DNA of 64,000 nt from Nocardia sp. BMG51109 (GCF_000526215.1 NZ_JAFQ01000004.1:4402001-4466000); one strand, 5' to 3'; shown: positions 42,466-54,123, numbered from the stretch's first letter. Notes: a model not told the origin generated them from the letters alone. Translations and numbers: made by a program.

Positions 42466-42906
42466 CCACCCGCGCGGCCACGACGTCGAACCCACCTTCG
42501 CCTCCCTACCGTCGGAACCCTTGCGTAGCTTCAACTCCCCCCGCCCACGGCCCCCATCGTCCGCGACGCATGGGGGTTCCACCAGGGCTTGGCGGGGACC
42601 GCACAGCGAGGGGTCCGGTACATCGCCAACGTCTTCGGCAAGTCGTGGGACCACCGCATGTCGTTGGTCAGGAACCTCCAGGACGACTGTTATTGCAGGA
42701 GGGTTGCGAATCAGCCATCTGCGCAAACGATCATCGGTGCGTGACGATTTGGATAGCGGTACGGTTGAGATCAGTTGAAGTCCCAGTTCATCCAGGGCAG
42801 CGCCGAGCGTCCGCGCTCGGCGAGAATCTCAACCCAGGTGTTTGAGCGTCGTGAGGTATGGGTATCTCTGATCCGGCGACGGATGTCGCTGGTCAGAGAC
42901 TTGAAG
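42466..42906. other. Non-coding junk between the epimerase stub and tRNA-Arg
   Basis: No intact gene. In one frame 42550-42690 reads APIVRDAWGFHQGL and YIANVFGKSWDHRMSLVRNL, which I cannot assign. A perfect 9-bp inverted repeat (arms 42801-42809 and 42814-42822) lies about 85 bp beyond the 3' end of the tRNA and may terminate its transcript. A direct repeat of the tRNA 3' end that would mark an attachment site was not found by eye. Confidence 0.45.
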
Positions 42907-42980
42907 TGCCCCCGGCAGGAATCGAACCTGCGACCTAGGGATTAGAAGGCCCTTGCTCTATCCAACTGAGCTACGGAGGC
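42907..42980 (-). tRNA. tRNA-Arg (anticodon TCT)
   Basis: A 74-nucleotide cloverleaf on the minus strand: acceptor GCCTCCG paired with CGGGGGC (one T-G pair), D arm with AGCTCAGTTGGATAGAGC, anticodon loop CTTCTAA giving anticodon TCT, and T arm GCAGG-TTCGATT-CCTGC. The discriminator base is A, and CCA is not encoded. It reads the rare AGA codon. The degraded cluster lies on its 3' side, the usual side for integrated elements. Confidence 0.96.
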
Positions 42981-43166
42981 AGTGCAGCACCACACACCAT
43001 GCCGGGTTCGTGGCACGGTGTCCAGCACGATTAGTATAGCGAGCGTCCAGATCGGGGCGGGGTTGCCGGGGAGCAACTCGCGGGCATGTCGGCGCGGTCA
43101 CAGTGGCCGGTGGGGGCGGGTCGGGCCGGGGCGGATGCGAGCGGGGGACGAACTAGGCTGAATCGC

Positions 43167-45206
43167 ATGTCGTCACCGCAGGACCCGTCCGTCGAATCCG
43201 AGGCAGCGGGTGTCCGGTCGGATTCGGCGGCGGCGTTTCCCGCGCTCACGGTGGTCGCGACGGCTGTGGCGGCGTTGGTCGCGCCGATCGTGGTGGGCCT
43301 GTCCGCAGCTCAGGCGCTGACGCTGCTCGGAATTCCCGATCCTGGTCCGCTGACCACTTACGGTCTGCCGGCGGTGCGCGCGATCGCCGATCTCTCCGCC
43401 GCGCTGGCGGTCGGCTCGCTGCTGTTCGCGGCATTTCTCACGCCTCCGCAGCGTAGTGGACTGCTGGACGTCGGCGGGTACCGCGCGCTGCGGCGCGCCG
43501 GGATCGCGGCACTGGTGTGGGCCGGCGCGGCCACACTGCTGGTTCCGCTGACGCTGTCGGACACCACCGGGCAACCGGTCCGCTCGACGCTGCGGCCCGA
43601 GCAGGTCTGGCACGCCATCGGCGAGGTCGACGTCGCCGGATCCTGGCGGGCGACGGCCTTCATGGCCGTCGCGCTGGCGGTCGGATGCCGGCTGGCGCTG
43701 CGTTGGGGATGGACGCCGCCGTTGTTCGGGTGGGCGGTGTGCTGCCTGTTGCCGGTCGCGCTCACCGGGCACTCGTCGTCGGGCGGTGCGCACGATATCG
43801 CCACCAACAGCCTGATCCTGCACCTGGTCGGGGTGTGCCTGTGGGTGGGCGGACTGTTCGCGGTGCTGGCGTACGCGGTGCGCGGGGGTGCGCACACCGG
43901 CCTGGCGGCGCAGCGGTTCTCGCTGGTGGCGACCGGCGCCTTCGCCGTCGTCGCGGTGAGCGGCGTGATCAACGCCTGGGTCCGGGTGCCGTGGAGCGAG
44001 CTGTTCACCACCACCTACGGCCGGTTGGTGATCGCCAAGACCATGGCGCTGTGTGTGCTCGGTGTCGTCGGATTCGTGCAGCGGCGCATCGCCGTGCCCG
44101 CGCTGCGGGCGGATCCGCACGACCGGGCCGCGCTGATCCGCTATGCCGGTGTGGAGGCGCTGGTGTTCGCGGCCACCATCGGGCTCGCCGTCGGCCTCGG
44201 CCGCACGCCGCCCCCGGATCTGCGCCGGGTTCCGTCGCCCGTCGAGGTGGAGCTCGGATACCACCTGGCCGGTCCGCCCACGATCGCGAGAATCCTGTTC
44301 GACTGGCGCTTCGATCTGATCTTCGGGACGCTGTCGATCGTGCTTGCTGTGCTGTATCTGACCGGGGTGCGGCGATTGCGTGCCCGCGGCGACACCTGGC
44401 CGGTCGGGCGCACCGTCGCGTGGCTGTGCGGTTGCGCGGTCCTGCTGATCGCCACCAGTTCGGGGGTGGGCCGCTACGCCCCGGCCATGTTCAGCGTGCA
44501 CATGGCTCAGCACATGCTGTTGTCGATGCTGGCGCCGATCCTGTTCGCGCTGGGCGGTCCGGTGCTGCTGACACTGCGTGCGCTGCCGGCGGCGGGCCGC
44601 GAGTCACCGCCGGGTCCGCGCGAATGGGTGCTGGCCGCCGTGCACAATCCGGTGTCCCGGTTCATGACCCAGCCCGTGGTGGCCACGGCGTTTTTCGTCC
44701 TCGGGTTCTACGGGCTGTATCTCACCGGAATCTTCGACGCGGTGGTCGGCACGCACGGTGCGCATCTGGCGATGAATGCGCACTTCCTGGTGTCGGGGTA
44801 CCTCTTCTACTGGGTGGTGCTCGGCATCGATCCCAAGCCGCGACAGGTGCAGCCGCTGACCAAGGTGGGCATGGTGTTCGGGTCGCTGCCTTTCCACGCC
44901 TTCTTCGGCGTCGCGCTGATGAGCATGACGACCGTGCTCGGCGCCTGGTTCTACCGGTCGCTGGGGCTGAGCTGGAACAGCGATCTGCTCGGCGACCAGC
45001 GCACCGGTGGCGGGCTGGCCTGGGCCAGCGGCGAGATTCCGCTGGTGCTGGTGATGCTGGCGCTGCTGGTCCAGTGGTCGCGCAGCGACAACCGGGCGGC
45101 CAAGCGGATGGACCGCGCCGCCGAGCGCGACCACGACGCCGATCTGGCCGCGCACAACGCCATGTTCGCCGAACTGGCGCGGCGGGACCGGGAGGTCCGG
45201 GGGTGA
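43167..45206 (+). CDS. CopD-CtaG fusion: copper uptake/cytochrome oxidase assembly protein
   Basis: A 679-residue membrane protein with two parts. The N-terminal half (about residues 25-340) has CopD-type helices, including GHSSSGGAHDIATNSLILHLVGVCLWVGGLFAVL with its His residues. The C-terminal half (from about 390) is a caa3_CtaG domain with FSVHMAQHMLLSMLAPILFALGGP and HLAMNAHFLVSGYLFYWVVLGIDP. This bifunctional form is common in actinobacteria and probably imports or passes copper for cytochrome c oxidase assembly. ATG 43167 is chosen; ATG 43086 would add a 27-residue tail. It overlaps the next gene by GTGA. Confidence 0.88.
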   Translation: MSSPQDPSVESEAAGVRSDSAAAFPALTVVATAVAALVAPIVVGLSAAQALTLLGIPDPGPLTTYGLPAVRAIADLSAALAVGSLLFAAFLTPPQRSGLLDVGGYRALRRAGIAALVWAGAATLLVPLTLSDTTGQPVRSTLRPEQVWHAIGEVDVAGSWRATAFMAVALAVGCRLALRWGWTPPLFGWAVCCLLPVALTGHSSSGGAHDIATNSLILHLVGVCLWVGGLFAVLAYAVRGGAHTGLAAQRFSLVATGAFAVVAVSGVINAWVRVPWSELFTTTYGRLVIAKTMALCVLGVVGFVQRRIAVPALRADPHDRAALIRYAGVEALVFAATIGLAVGLGRTPPPDLRRVPSPVEVELGYHLAGPPTIARILFDWRFDLIFGTLSIVLAVLYLTGVRRLRARGDTWPVGRTVAWLCGCAVLLIATSSGVGRYAPAMFSVHMAQHMLLSMLAPILFALGGPVLLTLRALPAAGRESPPGPREWVLAAVHNPVSRFMTQPVVATAFFVLGFYGLYLTGIFDAVVGTHGAHLAMNAHFLVSGYLFYWVVLGIDPKPRQVQPLTKVGMVFGSLPFHAFFGVALMSMTTVLGAWFYRSLGLSWNSDLLGDQRTGGGLAWASGEIPLVLVMLALLVQWSRSDNRAAKRMDRAAERDHDADLAAHNAMFAELARRDREVRG

Positions 45207-46150
45207 CCGATGCGCGAAAGGTCGTGCGGTTGTACCGGTCCGACGTGCGGGCGGCGCGGCTGCGCCTGGGCCGCCGGATCCGGGTCACGCCGGTCTTCCA
45301 CACCGAGGTGACCGGTCCGCACGGTCCGGTGAAGGTGACGTTCAAGCTCGAGTACCTGCAGTACGGCGGCACCTTCAAGGTGCGGGGCAGCCTGAACGCG
45401 CTGCTCGAGAACAAGGGTGACGCCCGCGGCGTCATCATCGCCTCCGGCGGTAACGCCGGTATCGCCGCCGCGCTGGCGTGTGCCCTGCAGCAGCGGCCGT
45501 GCACGGTGGTGGTGCCCGAGTCGGCGCCGCATACCAAGGTGGCCGCCATGTGGGCCTACGGCGCCGAAGTGCTGTGGCACGGAACGACTTACGCCGACGC
45601 CAAGGGATATGCCGACGGGCTCGCCGCCGAGCGCGATGCCCTGCAGTTGCACGCCTACGACCTGCCCGCGGTGGTGGCCGGAGCCGGCGTCGTGGGGCTG
45701 GAGATCGAGCGGCAGGTGCACGGGCGCCCGCCGGTGCTGGCCGCCGTCGGTGGCGGCGGTCTGGCCTCCGGGATCGCGGCCGCACTGGGAATGCGCGGGC
45801 GCGTGGTCGGCGTCGAGCCGAAGGGCGCGCCCACGCTGCATGCCGCGCTCGCCGCGGACCGCGCGGTGGACGTGCACGTCAACAGCATCGCCGCGGATGC
45901 GTTGGGCGCCACCAGGATCGGTGCCATTCCCCTGGAACTCGCACAGCGCTACCGGATGGCCTCGGTGCTGGTGACCGACGATGCCATCGCGATGGCGCGG
46001 GAATACCTGTGGCGGGAGTTCCGGATCGTGGTCGAACCGGCGGGCGCGGTGGCGCTGGCGGCGATCCAGAGCGGCGCGTACGTGCCGGAACCGGGGGAGC
46101 GGCCGGTGCTCGTCTTGTGCGGGGCCAATACGGATCCGGCGACGCTGTAG
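45203..46150 (+). CDS. Threonine/serine dehydratase-like PLP enzyme
   Basis: A 315-residue fold-type II PLP enzyme. The PLP lysine lies in YGGTFKVRGSLNALL (residues 51-65). IIASGGNAGIAAALAC is the substrate carboxylate loop, VGGGGLASGIAAAL the PLP-phosphate glycine loop, and VLVLCGANTDP the C-terminal end. It belongs with threonine dehydratases and serine racemases; no ACT regulatory domain is present, so it resembles the catabolic or serine-racemase form. GTG 45203 overlaps the CopD-CtaG stop and has GGGAGG upstream, so the genes are coupled although functionally unrelated. Confidence 0.88.
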   Translation: MTDARKVVRLYRSDVRAARLRLGRRIRVTPVFHTEVTGPHGPVKVTFKLEYLQYGGTFKVRGSLNALLENKGDARGVIIASGGNAGIAAALACALQQRPCTVVVPESAPHTKVAAMWAYGAEVLWHGTTYADAKGYADGLAAERDALQLHAYDLPAVVAGAGVVGLEIERQVHGRPPVLAAVGGGGLASGIAAALGMRGRVVGVEPKGAPTLHAALAADRAVDVHVNSIAADALGATRIGAIPLELAQRYRMASVLVTDDAIAMAREYLWREFRIVVEPAGAVALAAIQSGAYVPEPGERPVLVLCGANTDPATL

Positions 46151-46375
46151 CGGAATACCGCGTATCCACAACCGGGAAATCCATCCCCAGATTCGCGTTC
46201 TACCTGGCGTGTCCGCCGCGGATCGGTAAGGCTTGGACGTGTTCCCCGAACCGAGCAAGTGGCGGTTCGGGGAACCGCGGGGATCAGTGTGCACGAACCG
46301 TCGCACGCGGTGTCGGAATTACCGAAATCTTCATGAAGTCGCGAGGTCTTCAGGAAGTTGCCAGGGGGAGGAATC

Positions 46376-46837
46376 ATGTATGAGGCGAATACCGCCGTCA
46401 TCGGCACGGTCGTGACGCATCCGGTGCGGCGCAGCCTGCCCAGCGGTGAGCAGGTGGTGACGTTCCGGATGGCCAGCAATTCCCGCCGCTTCGACCGCGA
46501 GCGCGGCGAGTGGGTGCAGGGTGCCAGCCTGTTCCTGACGATCAACTGCTGGCGGCGGCTGGTGGAGGGGGTGGACGCCTCGATCCGCCGCGGCGATCCG
46601 ATCATCGCCTACGGTCAGCTGCGCACGCACGAGTACCGAACCAAGGACGGCGTGCAGCGCAGCGATCTGGAGATGCGCGCCAGCGCGCTGGGGCCCGACC
46701 TGGGCCGCTGTTCGGCGCCGGTGCTGCGCCGCGGCGCCGGGAACTCGGCCGGTTCCACAGCCGTTGCTCCCGAGGTACCGCGGCAGCCGGTGGAATCCGG
46801 CGATGCGGCCTCCACCTCCGCATCCGACACCGGATGA
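46376..46837 (+). CDS. ssbB: Single-stranded DNA-binding protein paralogue (SsbB-like)
   Basis: A 153-residue OB-fold protein: YEANTAVIGTVVTHPVRRSLPSGEQVVTFRMASNSRRFDRERGEW, then LFLTINCWRRLVEGVDASIRRGDPIIAYGQLRTHEYRTKDGVQRSDLEMRA. It lacks the long Gly-rich linker and acidic DDxIPF tail of the main SSB, marking it as the secondary SsbB-type protein. It corresponds to M. tuberculosis Rv2478c by sequence type and by position next to ettA. ATG 46376 has a strong GGGGGAGG upstream. It probably works in recombination, repair or competence-like processes. Confidence 0.88.
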   Translation: MYEANTAVIGTVVTHPVRRSLPSGEQVVTFRMASNSRRFDRERGEWVQGASLFLTINCWRRLVEGVDASIRRGDPIIAYGQLRTHEYRTKDGVQRSDLEMRASALGPDLGRCSAPVLRRGAGNSAGSTAVAPEVPRQPVESGDAASTSASDTG

Positions 46838-47186
46838 GGTCGTGCCGATGGGCGGAAGCCGGCCGTCGACCGTTCGAGTCCGCGGATCGGTTCGCCGCCG
46901 ATATAGGGGGTGACACCGTGCCGGAGATCCGCGTGCGGCGTCGGCTGCCTGGGCACCCTTCAGCCTGTCGGCAATGAACGGCCGCAGGCGGCGGTCGATC
47001 TGGTGTGGGAACGACTTCCGATCCTGTGACGACCTTTAGGAGACCTGGGTCGGAGACGGATGTTGTCGATCTTGACGACGACGGGCTCGGGGGTGTGGCG
47101 GAGCTTGCCTGAATCCCGTTGCCTACCTGGGGGTACCTTGCTCCCGGTGTGGGTGGGTCGATTACCGAGAGATTAGGGTGGGATAT
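46838..47186. other. Intergenic stretch upstream of ettA
   Basis: About 350 bases, no recognisable gene. The pentamer TACCT flanks a GGGGG run near 47120-47135. The likely ettA promoter lies in the last 80 bases; a clear -10/-35 pair is not evident. Confidence 0.4.
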
Positions 47187-48863
<1,677 letters not shown>

Positions 48864-48879
48864 CTACCCTCCGGCCGGT

Positions 48880-48906
48880 CCGGTCCCGTCGTCGCGACGG
48901 GACCGG
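48880..48906 (+). terminator. Hairpin downstream of ettA
   Basis: Perfect 12-bp arms CCGGTCCCGTCG (48880-48891) and CGACGGGACCGG (48895-48906) enclose a 3-base loop, starting 17 bases after the ettA stop. The position fits an intrinsic terminator without a T-tract. Confidence 0.75.
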
Positions 48907-49185
48907 AATCCGGCAGCGCGTTGGCTACTCGCGGGTTATCGACAAGCGAACTGTGTGATCCGTCATACTGGGTCGGATGTCAAATAGCCACCGGCGCAAC
49001 GCTTGTCGCGCACTACCTGGCACATCGGGTGGTGCGCGGGTGAGGTCGCGTCCACCGGGCCGCGCGGACGGCCCAGGGGCTCCGAGGGTTCGAGGGAATT
49101 GCACAGCGGCGTTTCCGGCGGCCAGCTACTCTCGACTTCGGCGTCACTTTGTTGCGGAACCGAATCCGAGGAGTTGGCGAAGAAA
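48907..49185. other. Promoter region of gdh
   Basis: About 280 bases with no separate gene. TCATACTGGG near 48963 could be a -10 region for gdh. The gdh frame is open upstream to 49003, but this stretch lacks features of the enzyme, so I leave it untranslated. Confidence 0.4.
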
Positions 49186-52100
49186 ATGACGGTCTCGTCC
49201 GATATGTCCACCACGGCATGGGTCGCGAGTTTGCCGGAGCAGGTGGTCGGTGAACTGGCGAGCCTCGAGGAGGCGTACTTCCGCCACGTGGACGCCGGCG
49301 ATGTGGACTGTGCGATCACCGGTGGGTCGGACCTGGTATTTCGACGACATATCGAACTGGCCATGCACCGCCCGCCGGGGCAGGCGAGGGTGCGGGTGTA
49401 CCGACCGGACGACCCGGCCGGTCTCGGCGCCGCCGTGCAGCTGGTCACCGACGACATGCCGCTGCTGGTGGAGTCGGTGACGTCCTACCTGGGCCGGTGC
49501 GGGGTGAGCATCAGCGAGGTGATCCACCCGGTGCTCGAGGTGACCCGCGATGCCGAGGGCAGGCTGGAATCGGCCGTTCCGCACGAGGTCGACGGCAACG
49601 GCGCGGCCGGCCCGCGCGAGTCCTGGATGCACGTCCAGCTGCATCCGTCGAGCAGCCCCGCGATGCTGGACGAGCTCGAGTCCGGAATCTCCGACGTGCT
49701 CACCGACGTCCGTCAGGTCACCGGCGACACCGAGGCGATGCGCGCGGTGCAGGACAGGCTGTCCCGGGAGCTCGAGGCCGTGGCCGAGCAGGGCACGCCG
49801 CCGTTCTCCCGGACCGAACTGGTCGACTGCGCGAACCTGCTGCGCTGGCTGGCCGACGGACATTTCACCCTGCTCGGGTACGCCCTGTACCGGCGGCCCG
49901 CCGAGGGCGGCGTGCAGGCGAAATCCGTTGTGGTGCCGGACAGTTGCCTCGGCGTGCTGCGTCCCGACGTCGGCACCGACTTCCGCGTCCCGGTCGACGG
50001 CGGCGGCCGCCCGCTGCTGATCCTCACCCAGGGCCTGGTCCCGGCCACCGTGCACCGCTCGGTGTATCCGTACTTCGTCGGCGTGGCCGAGTTCGACTCC
50101 ACCGGGGCCGTCACCGGCGAACATCTGTTCATCGGCGTGTTCACCGTGGCCGCGATGCACGAGAACGTGCTCGACATTCCGGTCGTCGAGCGCCGGGTGC
50201 GCTCGGTGATCGAGCGCAGCGGGTTCGATCTCGATTCGTTCTCCGGCCAAGGAATGCTGGAGGTGATCCAGTCCTTCCCGCGCACCGAGCTGTTCTCCGC
50301 CGACGTCGAGACGATGCGGCACACCGCCGGTTCGGTGCTCAACGTCGGCATGCGGCGGCAGGTGCGGCTGTTCCTGCGCTCGGATTCCTACGGCCGGTTC
50401 GTGGCCGCCATGGTCTACCTGCCGCGCGACCGGTACACCACCCGGGTCCGGCTGGAGATCCAGGACATCCTGGTGCGCGAGCTCGGCGGCGTCTCCATCG
50501 ACTATTCGGCGCGGGTCTCCGAAAGCGAGCTCGCCAGTGTGTATTTCACCGTGCGCCTGCCCGAACCCGGGACGCCGGTGGATGTCTCGGAGTCGAACCG
50601 GGTCCGCATCCAGGGCCTGCTCGCCGAGGCCAGCCGCACCTGGGACGATCATCTGCGCGACGAGGTGGCCGCCTCCACCGTGCTGGATCCGGCCGTGGTG
50701 CGTCGCTACACCGACGTCCTGCCCGATGCCTACAAGGAGGACTTCGAGGCGCGCCGCGCGCTCGCCGATATCGTCCGCCTGGAACGGCTGGACGCCGGCG
50801 GTATCGACCAGCATCTGTACCGGCGCCCCGAATCCGAGCCCGGCTCATGGCGTTTCACGCTCTACGTCGGCGGCAAGATCTCGCTGAGCCAGGTGCTGCC
50901 GCTGCTGCAGAGCCTGGGCGTCGAGGTGGTCGACGAGCGGCCCTACCAGCTGCAGTTCGAGGACGGCCGGGAGACCTGGATCTACGACTTCGGCCTCCAG
51001 GCCCGGCCCGACCTGTTGCGACTGTCGCTGGACCGCAACATGGATGCCGAACTGCTGGAGAACCGGGGCGCGACCGAGATATCCGCCACCGCCCGGATAT
51101 CCGCCACCGCCCGGCCTGACGCATTCGACGCCCAGGTGAGCGGCCTGCGCGACCGGTTCACGGAGGCGTTCGCCGCGCTGTGGCACGGTCGCGCCGAGGC
51201 GGATCCGCTGGACGAACTGGTGCTGCGCGCCGGTCTGCACTGGCGGACCGTGACCATCCTGCGGGCGTACTCGAAGTACCTACAGCAGGCCGACTTCCCC
51301 TACAGCCAGGTCAATATCGCCCGGGTGCTGCTGGCGTCGCCGGAGGCGGCCCGGTTGTTCGTGGAGTTGTTCGCGGCGCTGTTCGATCCCGATACCGCCT
51401 CGCCGGAGCGGGCCGCGCTGCTGGAGTCCGCGCTGACCGAGCGGATCAACGAGGTGGTGAGCCTGGATGCCGACCGCATCCTGCGCGCCCTGCTGAGCCT
51501 GGTGCGGGCGACGCTGCGCACCAACTACTACCGCACCGACGAGCACGGCACGCCGCGCGACTACCTGTCGATCAAGGTCGAACCGGGCGAGATCGCCGAA
51601 CTGCCCAAGCCGCGCCCGCAATTCGAGATCTTCGTGTACTCGCCGCGGGTGGAGGGCGTGCACCTGCGGTTCGGCCCGGTGGCGCGCGGCGGGTTGCGGT
51701 GGTCGGACCGGCTGGAGGACTTCCGCACCGAGATCCTGGGCCTGGTCAAGGCGCAGGCGGTGAAGAACGCCGTGATCGTGCCCGTCGGCGCGAAGGGCGG
51801 GTTCGTGGTGAAACATCCGCCCGCGCCGACCGGCGACCCGGGTGCGGACCGCCAGGCGATGCAGGCCGAGGGCGTCGCGTGCTATCGCACGTTCATCTCG
51901 GGTCTGCTGGATATCACCGACAATGTGGATCAGGCGAGCGGTAAGGTGCTGCCGCCGGCCCGGGTGCTGCGCCGCGACGGTGACGACGCCTACCTGGTGG
52001 TGGCCGCCGACAAGGGCACGGCGACGTTCTCCGATATCGCCAACGACGTGGCCCAGTCCTACGGCTTCTGGCTCGGCGACGCCTTCGCGTCGGGTGGTTC

Positions 52101-54123
52101 GGCCGGTTACGACCACAAGGCCATGGGCATCACGGCCAAGGGCGCGTGGGAGTCGGTGAAGCGGCACTTCGCCGAGATGGATATCGACACGCAGACACAG
52201 GAATTCACCGTCGTGGGCGTCGGTGACATGTCCGGCGACGTGTTCGGCAACGGCATGCTGCTGTCGGAGCACATCCGCCTGGTCGCGGCGTTCGACCATC
52301 GGCACATCTTCCTGGATCCGAATCCGGATGCGGCGCGCTCGTTCGCGGAGCGGCAGCGGATGTTCGACCTGCCGCGGTCGTCGTGGCGCGATTACGACAC
52401 GTCGCTGATCAGCGAGGGCGGCGGCGTGTGGGACCGCACCGTGAAGTCGGTGCCGGTCAGCCCGCAGGCCCGGCAGGCGCTCGGCCTGCCCGACGGTGTC
52501 GTTTCGCTGTCGCCGCCGGAACTGATCCGGGCGATTTTGCTGTCGCCGGTGCAACTGCTGTGGAACGGCGGGATCGGCACCTACATCAAGGCCGGCTCCG
52601 AATCCGATGCCGAGGTCGGCGACAAGTCCAACGACGCGGTGCGGGTGGACGCGAACCGGTTGCGGGTCAAGGTGATCGGCGAGGGCGGCAACCTCGGGCT
52701 GACCGCGCTCGGCCGGATCGAATTCTGCCGGGGCGGCGGCAAGTGCAACACCGACGCGCTGGACAACTCGGCGGGCGTCGACTGCTCCGACCACGAGGTC
52801 AACATCAAGGTGCTGATCGACGGCGTGGTGTCGGCGGGCGAGCTGCCGGCCGCGGAGCGCAACTCGCTGCTGGCGTCGATGACCGACGAGGTCTCGGCAA
52901 TGGTATTGCAGGACAACGTGTCCCAGAACTTCCTGATGGGCCTGTCGCGGACCGAGGCGGCGCGGATGCTGAACGTGCAGAAGCGCCTGATCGAGGATCT
53001 GGAGTCGCGCCGGGGCCTGGACCGGGAGCTGGAGGCGTTGCCCTCGGACGCCGAGCTCAAGCGCCGTGCCGAACAGGGCAACGGGCTGAGTTCGCCGGAG
53101 CTGGCGAATCTGATGGCGCATACGAAGCTCTCGCTGAAATCCGACCTGCTCGAATCGGATCTGCCCGACAGCGTGTACTTCTCGGCCCGGTTGCCGCAGT
53201 ACTTCCCGACGCCGCTGCGGGAACGCTTCGGCACCGCCATCAAGCGGCATCGGCTGCGGCGCGAGATCGTGACCACCATGGTGATCAACGAGATGGTGGA
53301 TCTCGGCGGTATCACCTACGCGCACCGGCTCAACGAGGAGATCGGGGCCAGCGCGACCGACGCGGTGCGCGCGTTCGCGGCGGCGACGGAGATCTTCGAT
53401 CTGCACACCATCTGGCATCGGATCCGCGAGGCCGACATCGCCACCGCGGTGAAGGACGAGCTGGAGCTCGAGACCAAGCGCACCCTCGATCGTGCCTCGC
53501 GGTGGCTGCTGAGCAACCGCCCGCAGCCGATAGCGGTGGGCGCCGAGATCCACCGGTACACCGAGGGCGTGCGCGAGCTGGCGCCCAAGGTGCAGGGCTG
53601 GCTGCGCGGCCATCACGTCGACTCGCTGGAGGAGCAGTCGGCGAAGCTGACCGGCCGCGGCGTCCCGGCGCCGCTGGCGACCGAGGTGTTCGGGCTGCTC
53701 AATCTCTTCCCGCTGCTCGATGTGGTCGATATCGCCGATATCACCGACCGCGGCGGCGACGAGGTGGGCGCGCTGTACTACGCGCTCAACGAGCACCTGA
53801 AGATCGACTGGCTGCTGCAGGCCGTCAGCCACCTCGAACGAGGCGATCGCTGGCATGCGCTGGCCCGGCTGGCGCTGCGCGACGACATGTACGGGTCGTT
53901 GCGCTCGCTGACCCTGGACGTGCTGTCGGGCGGCGATCCCGAGGAGACGGCCGAGGAGAAGATCGCGTACTGGGAGTCGAAGAACCAGTCCCGGCTCGGC
54001 CGGGCCCGCACCGCGCTGGCGGAGCTGTTCGAGTCCGGCACGCACGATCTGGCCACGCTGTCGGTGGCGGCGCGGCAGGTGCGCAGCATGGTCAGCGGGG
54101 TGGGCGCGCAGTCCGAGCGCTGA
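49186..54123 (+). CDS. gdh: NAD-specific glutamate dehydrogenase, large (180-kDa class)
   Basis: A 1645-residue enzyme of the large L_180 class. The N-terminal half holds ACT-like regulatory modules; the catalytic core has GPVARGGLRWSDRLEDFRTEILGLVKAQAVKNAVIVPVGAKGGFVVK near residues 825-870, including the substrate-binding lysines. VVGVGDMSGDVFGNGMLLS is the NAD-binding loop, and KVIGEGGNLGLTALGRIEFC follows. It interconverts glutamate and 2-oxoglutarate with NAD; in mycobacteria the protein (Rv2476c) is inhibited by GarA. An 18-bp tandem duplication at 51079-51114 repeats ISATAR in the region before the core. ATG 49186 is used; an alternative ATG lies at 49204. The gene follows ettA as in M. 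tuberculosis. Confidence 0.96.
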   Translation: MTVSSDMSTTAWVASLPEQVVGELASLEEAYFRHVDAGDVDCAITGGSDLVFRRHIELAMHRPPGQARVRVYRPDDPAGLGAAVQLVTDDMPLLVESVTSYLGRCGVSISEVIHPVLEVTRDAEGRLESAVPHEVDGNGAAGPRESWMHVQLHPSSSPAMLDELESGISDVLTDVRQVTGDTEAMRAVQDRLSRELEAVAEQGTPPFSRTELVDCANLLRWLADGHFTLLGYALYRRPAEGGVQAKSVVVPDSCLGVLRPDVGTDFRVPVDGGGRPLLILTQGLVPATVHRSVYPYFVGVAEFDSTGAVTGEHLFIGVFTVAAMHENVLDIPVVERRVRSVIERSGFDLDSFSGQGMLEVIQSFPRTELFSADVETMRHTAGSVLNVGMRRQVRLFLRSDSYGRFVAAMVYLPRDRYTTRVRLEIQDILVRELGGVSIDYSARVSESELASVYFTVRLPEPGTPVDVSESNRVRIQGLLAEASRTWDDHLRDEVAASTVLDPAVVRRYTDVLPDAYKEDFEARRALADIVRLERLDAGGIDQHLYRRPESEPGSWRFTLYVGGKISLSQVLPLLQSLGVEVVDERPYQLQFEDGRETWIYDFGLQARPDLLRLSLDRNMDAELLENRGATEISATARISATARPDAFDAQVSGLRDRFTEAFAALWHGRAEADPLDELVLRAGLHWRTVTILRAYSKYLQQADFPYSQVNIARVLLASPEAARLFVELFAALFDPDTASPERAALLESALTERINEVVSLDADRILRALLSLVRATLRTNYYRTDEHGTPRDYLSIKVEPGEIAELPKPRPQFEIFVYSPRVEGVHLRFGPVARGGLRWSDRLEDFRTEILGLVKAQAVKNAVIVPVGAKGGFVVKHPPAPTGDPGADRQAMQAEGVACYRTFISGLLDITDNVDQASGKVLPPARVLRRDGDDAYLVVAADKGTATFSDIANDVAQSYGFWLGDAFASGGSAGYDHKAMGITAKGAWESVKRHFAEMDIDTQTQEFTVVGVGDMSGDVFGNGMLLSEHIRLVAAFDHRHIFLDPNPDAARSFAERQRMFDLPRSSWRDYDTSLISEGGGVWDRTVKSVPVSPQARQALGLPDGVVSLSPPELIRAILLSPVQLLWNGGIGTYIKAGSESDAEVGDKSNDAVRVDANRLRVKVIGEGGNLGLTALGRIEFCRGGGKCNTDALDNSAGVDCSDHEVNIKVLIDGVVSAGELPAAERNSLLASMTDEVSAMVLQDNVSQNFLMGLSRTEAARMLNVQKRLIEDLESRRGLDRELEALPSDAELKRRAEQGNGLSSPELANLMAHTKLSLKSDLLESDLPDSVYFSARLPQYFPTPLRERFGTAIKRHRLRREIVTTMVINEMVDLGGITYAHRLNEEIGASATDAVRAFAAATEIFDLHTIWHRIREADIATAVKDELELETKRTLDRASRWLLSNRPQPIAVGAEIHRYTEGVRELAPKVQGWLRGHHVDSLEEQSAKLTGRGVPAPLATEVFGLLNLFPLLDVVDIADITDRGGDEVGALYYALNEHLKIDWLLQAVSHLERGDRWHALARLALRDDMYGSLRSLTLDVLSGGDPEETAEEKIAYWESKNQSRLGRARTALAELFESGTHDLATLSVAARQVRSMVSGVGAQSER
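51079..51114 (+). repeat. In-frame 18-bp tandem duplication in gdh
   Basis: ATATCCGCCACCGCCCGG is present twice in perfect tandem (51079-51096 and 51097-51114), giving the repeated hexapeptide ISATAR. It lies in a linker between regulatory and catalytic parts and keeps the frame. Confidence 0.9.

Noticed and set aside
42550..42690. Open frame APIVRDAWGFHQGL...MSLVRNL before the tRNA
   Set aside because: Bounded by stops, without start signal or recognised family; treated as non-coding.
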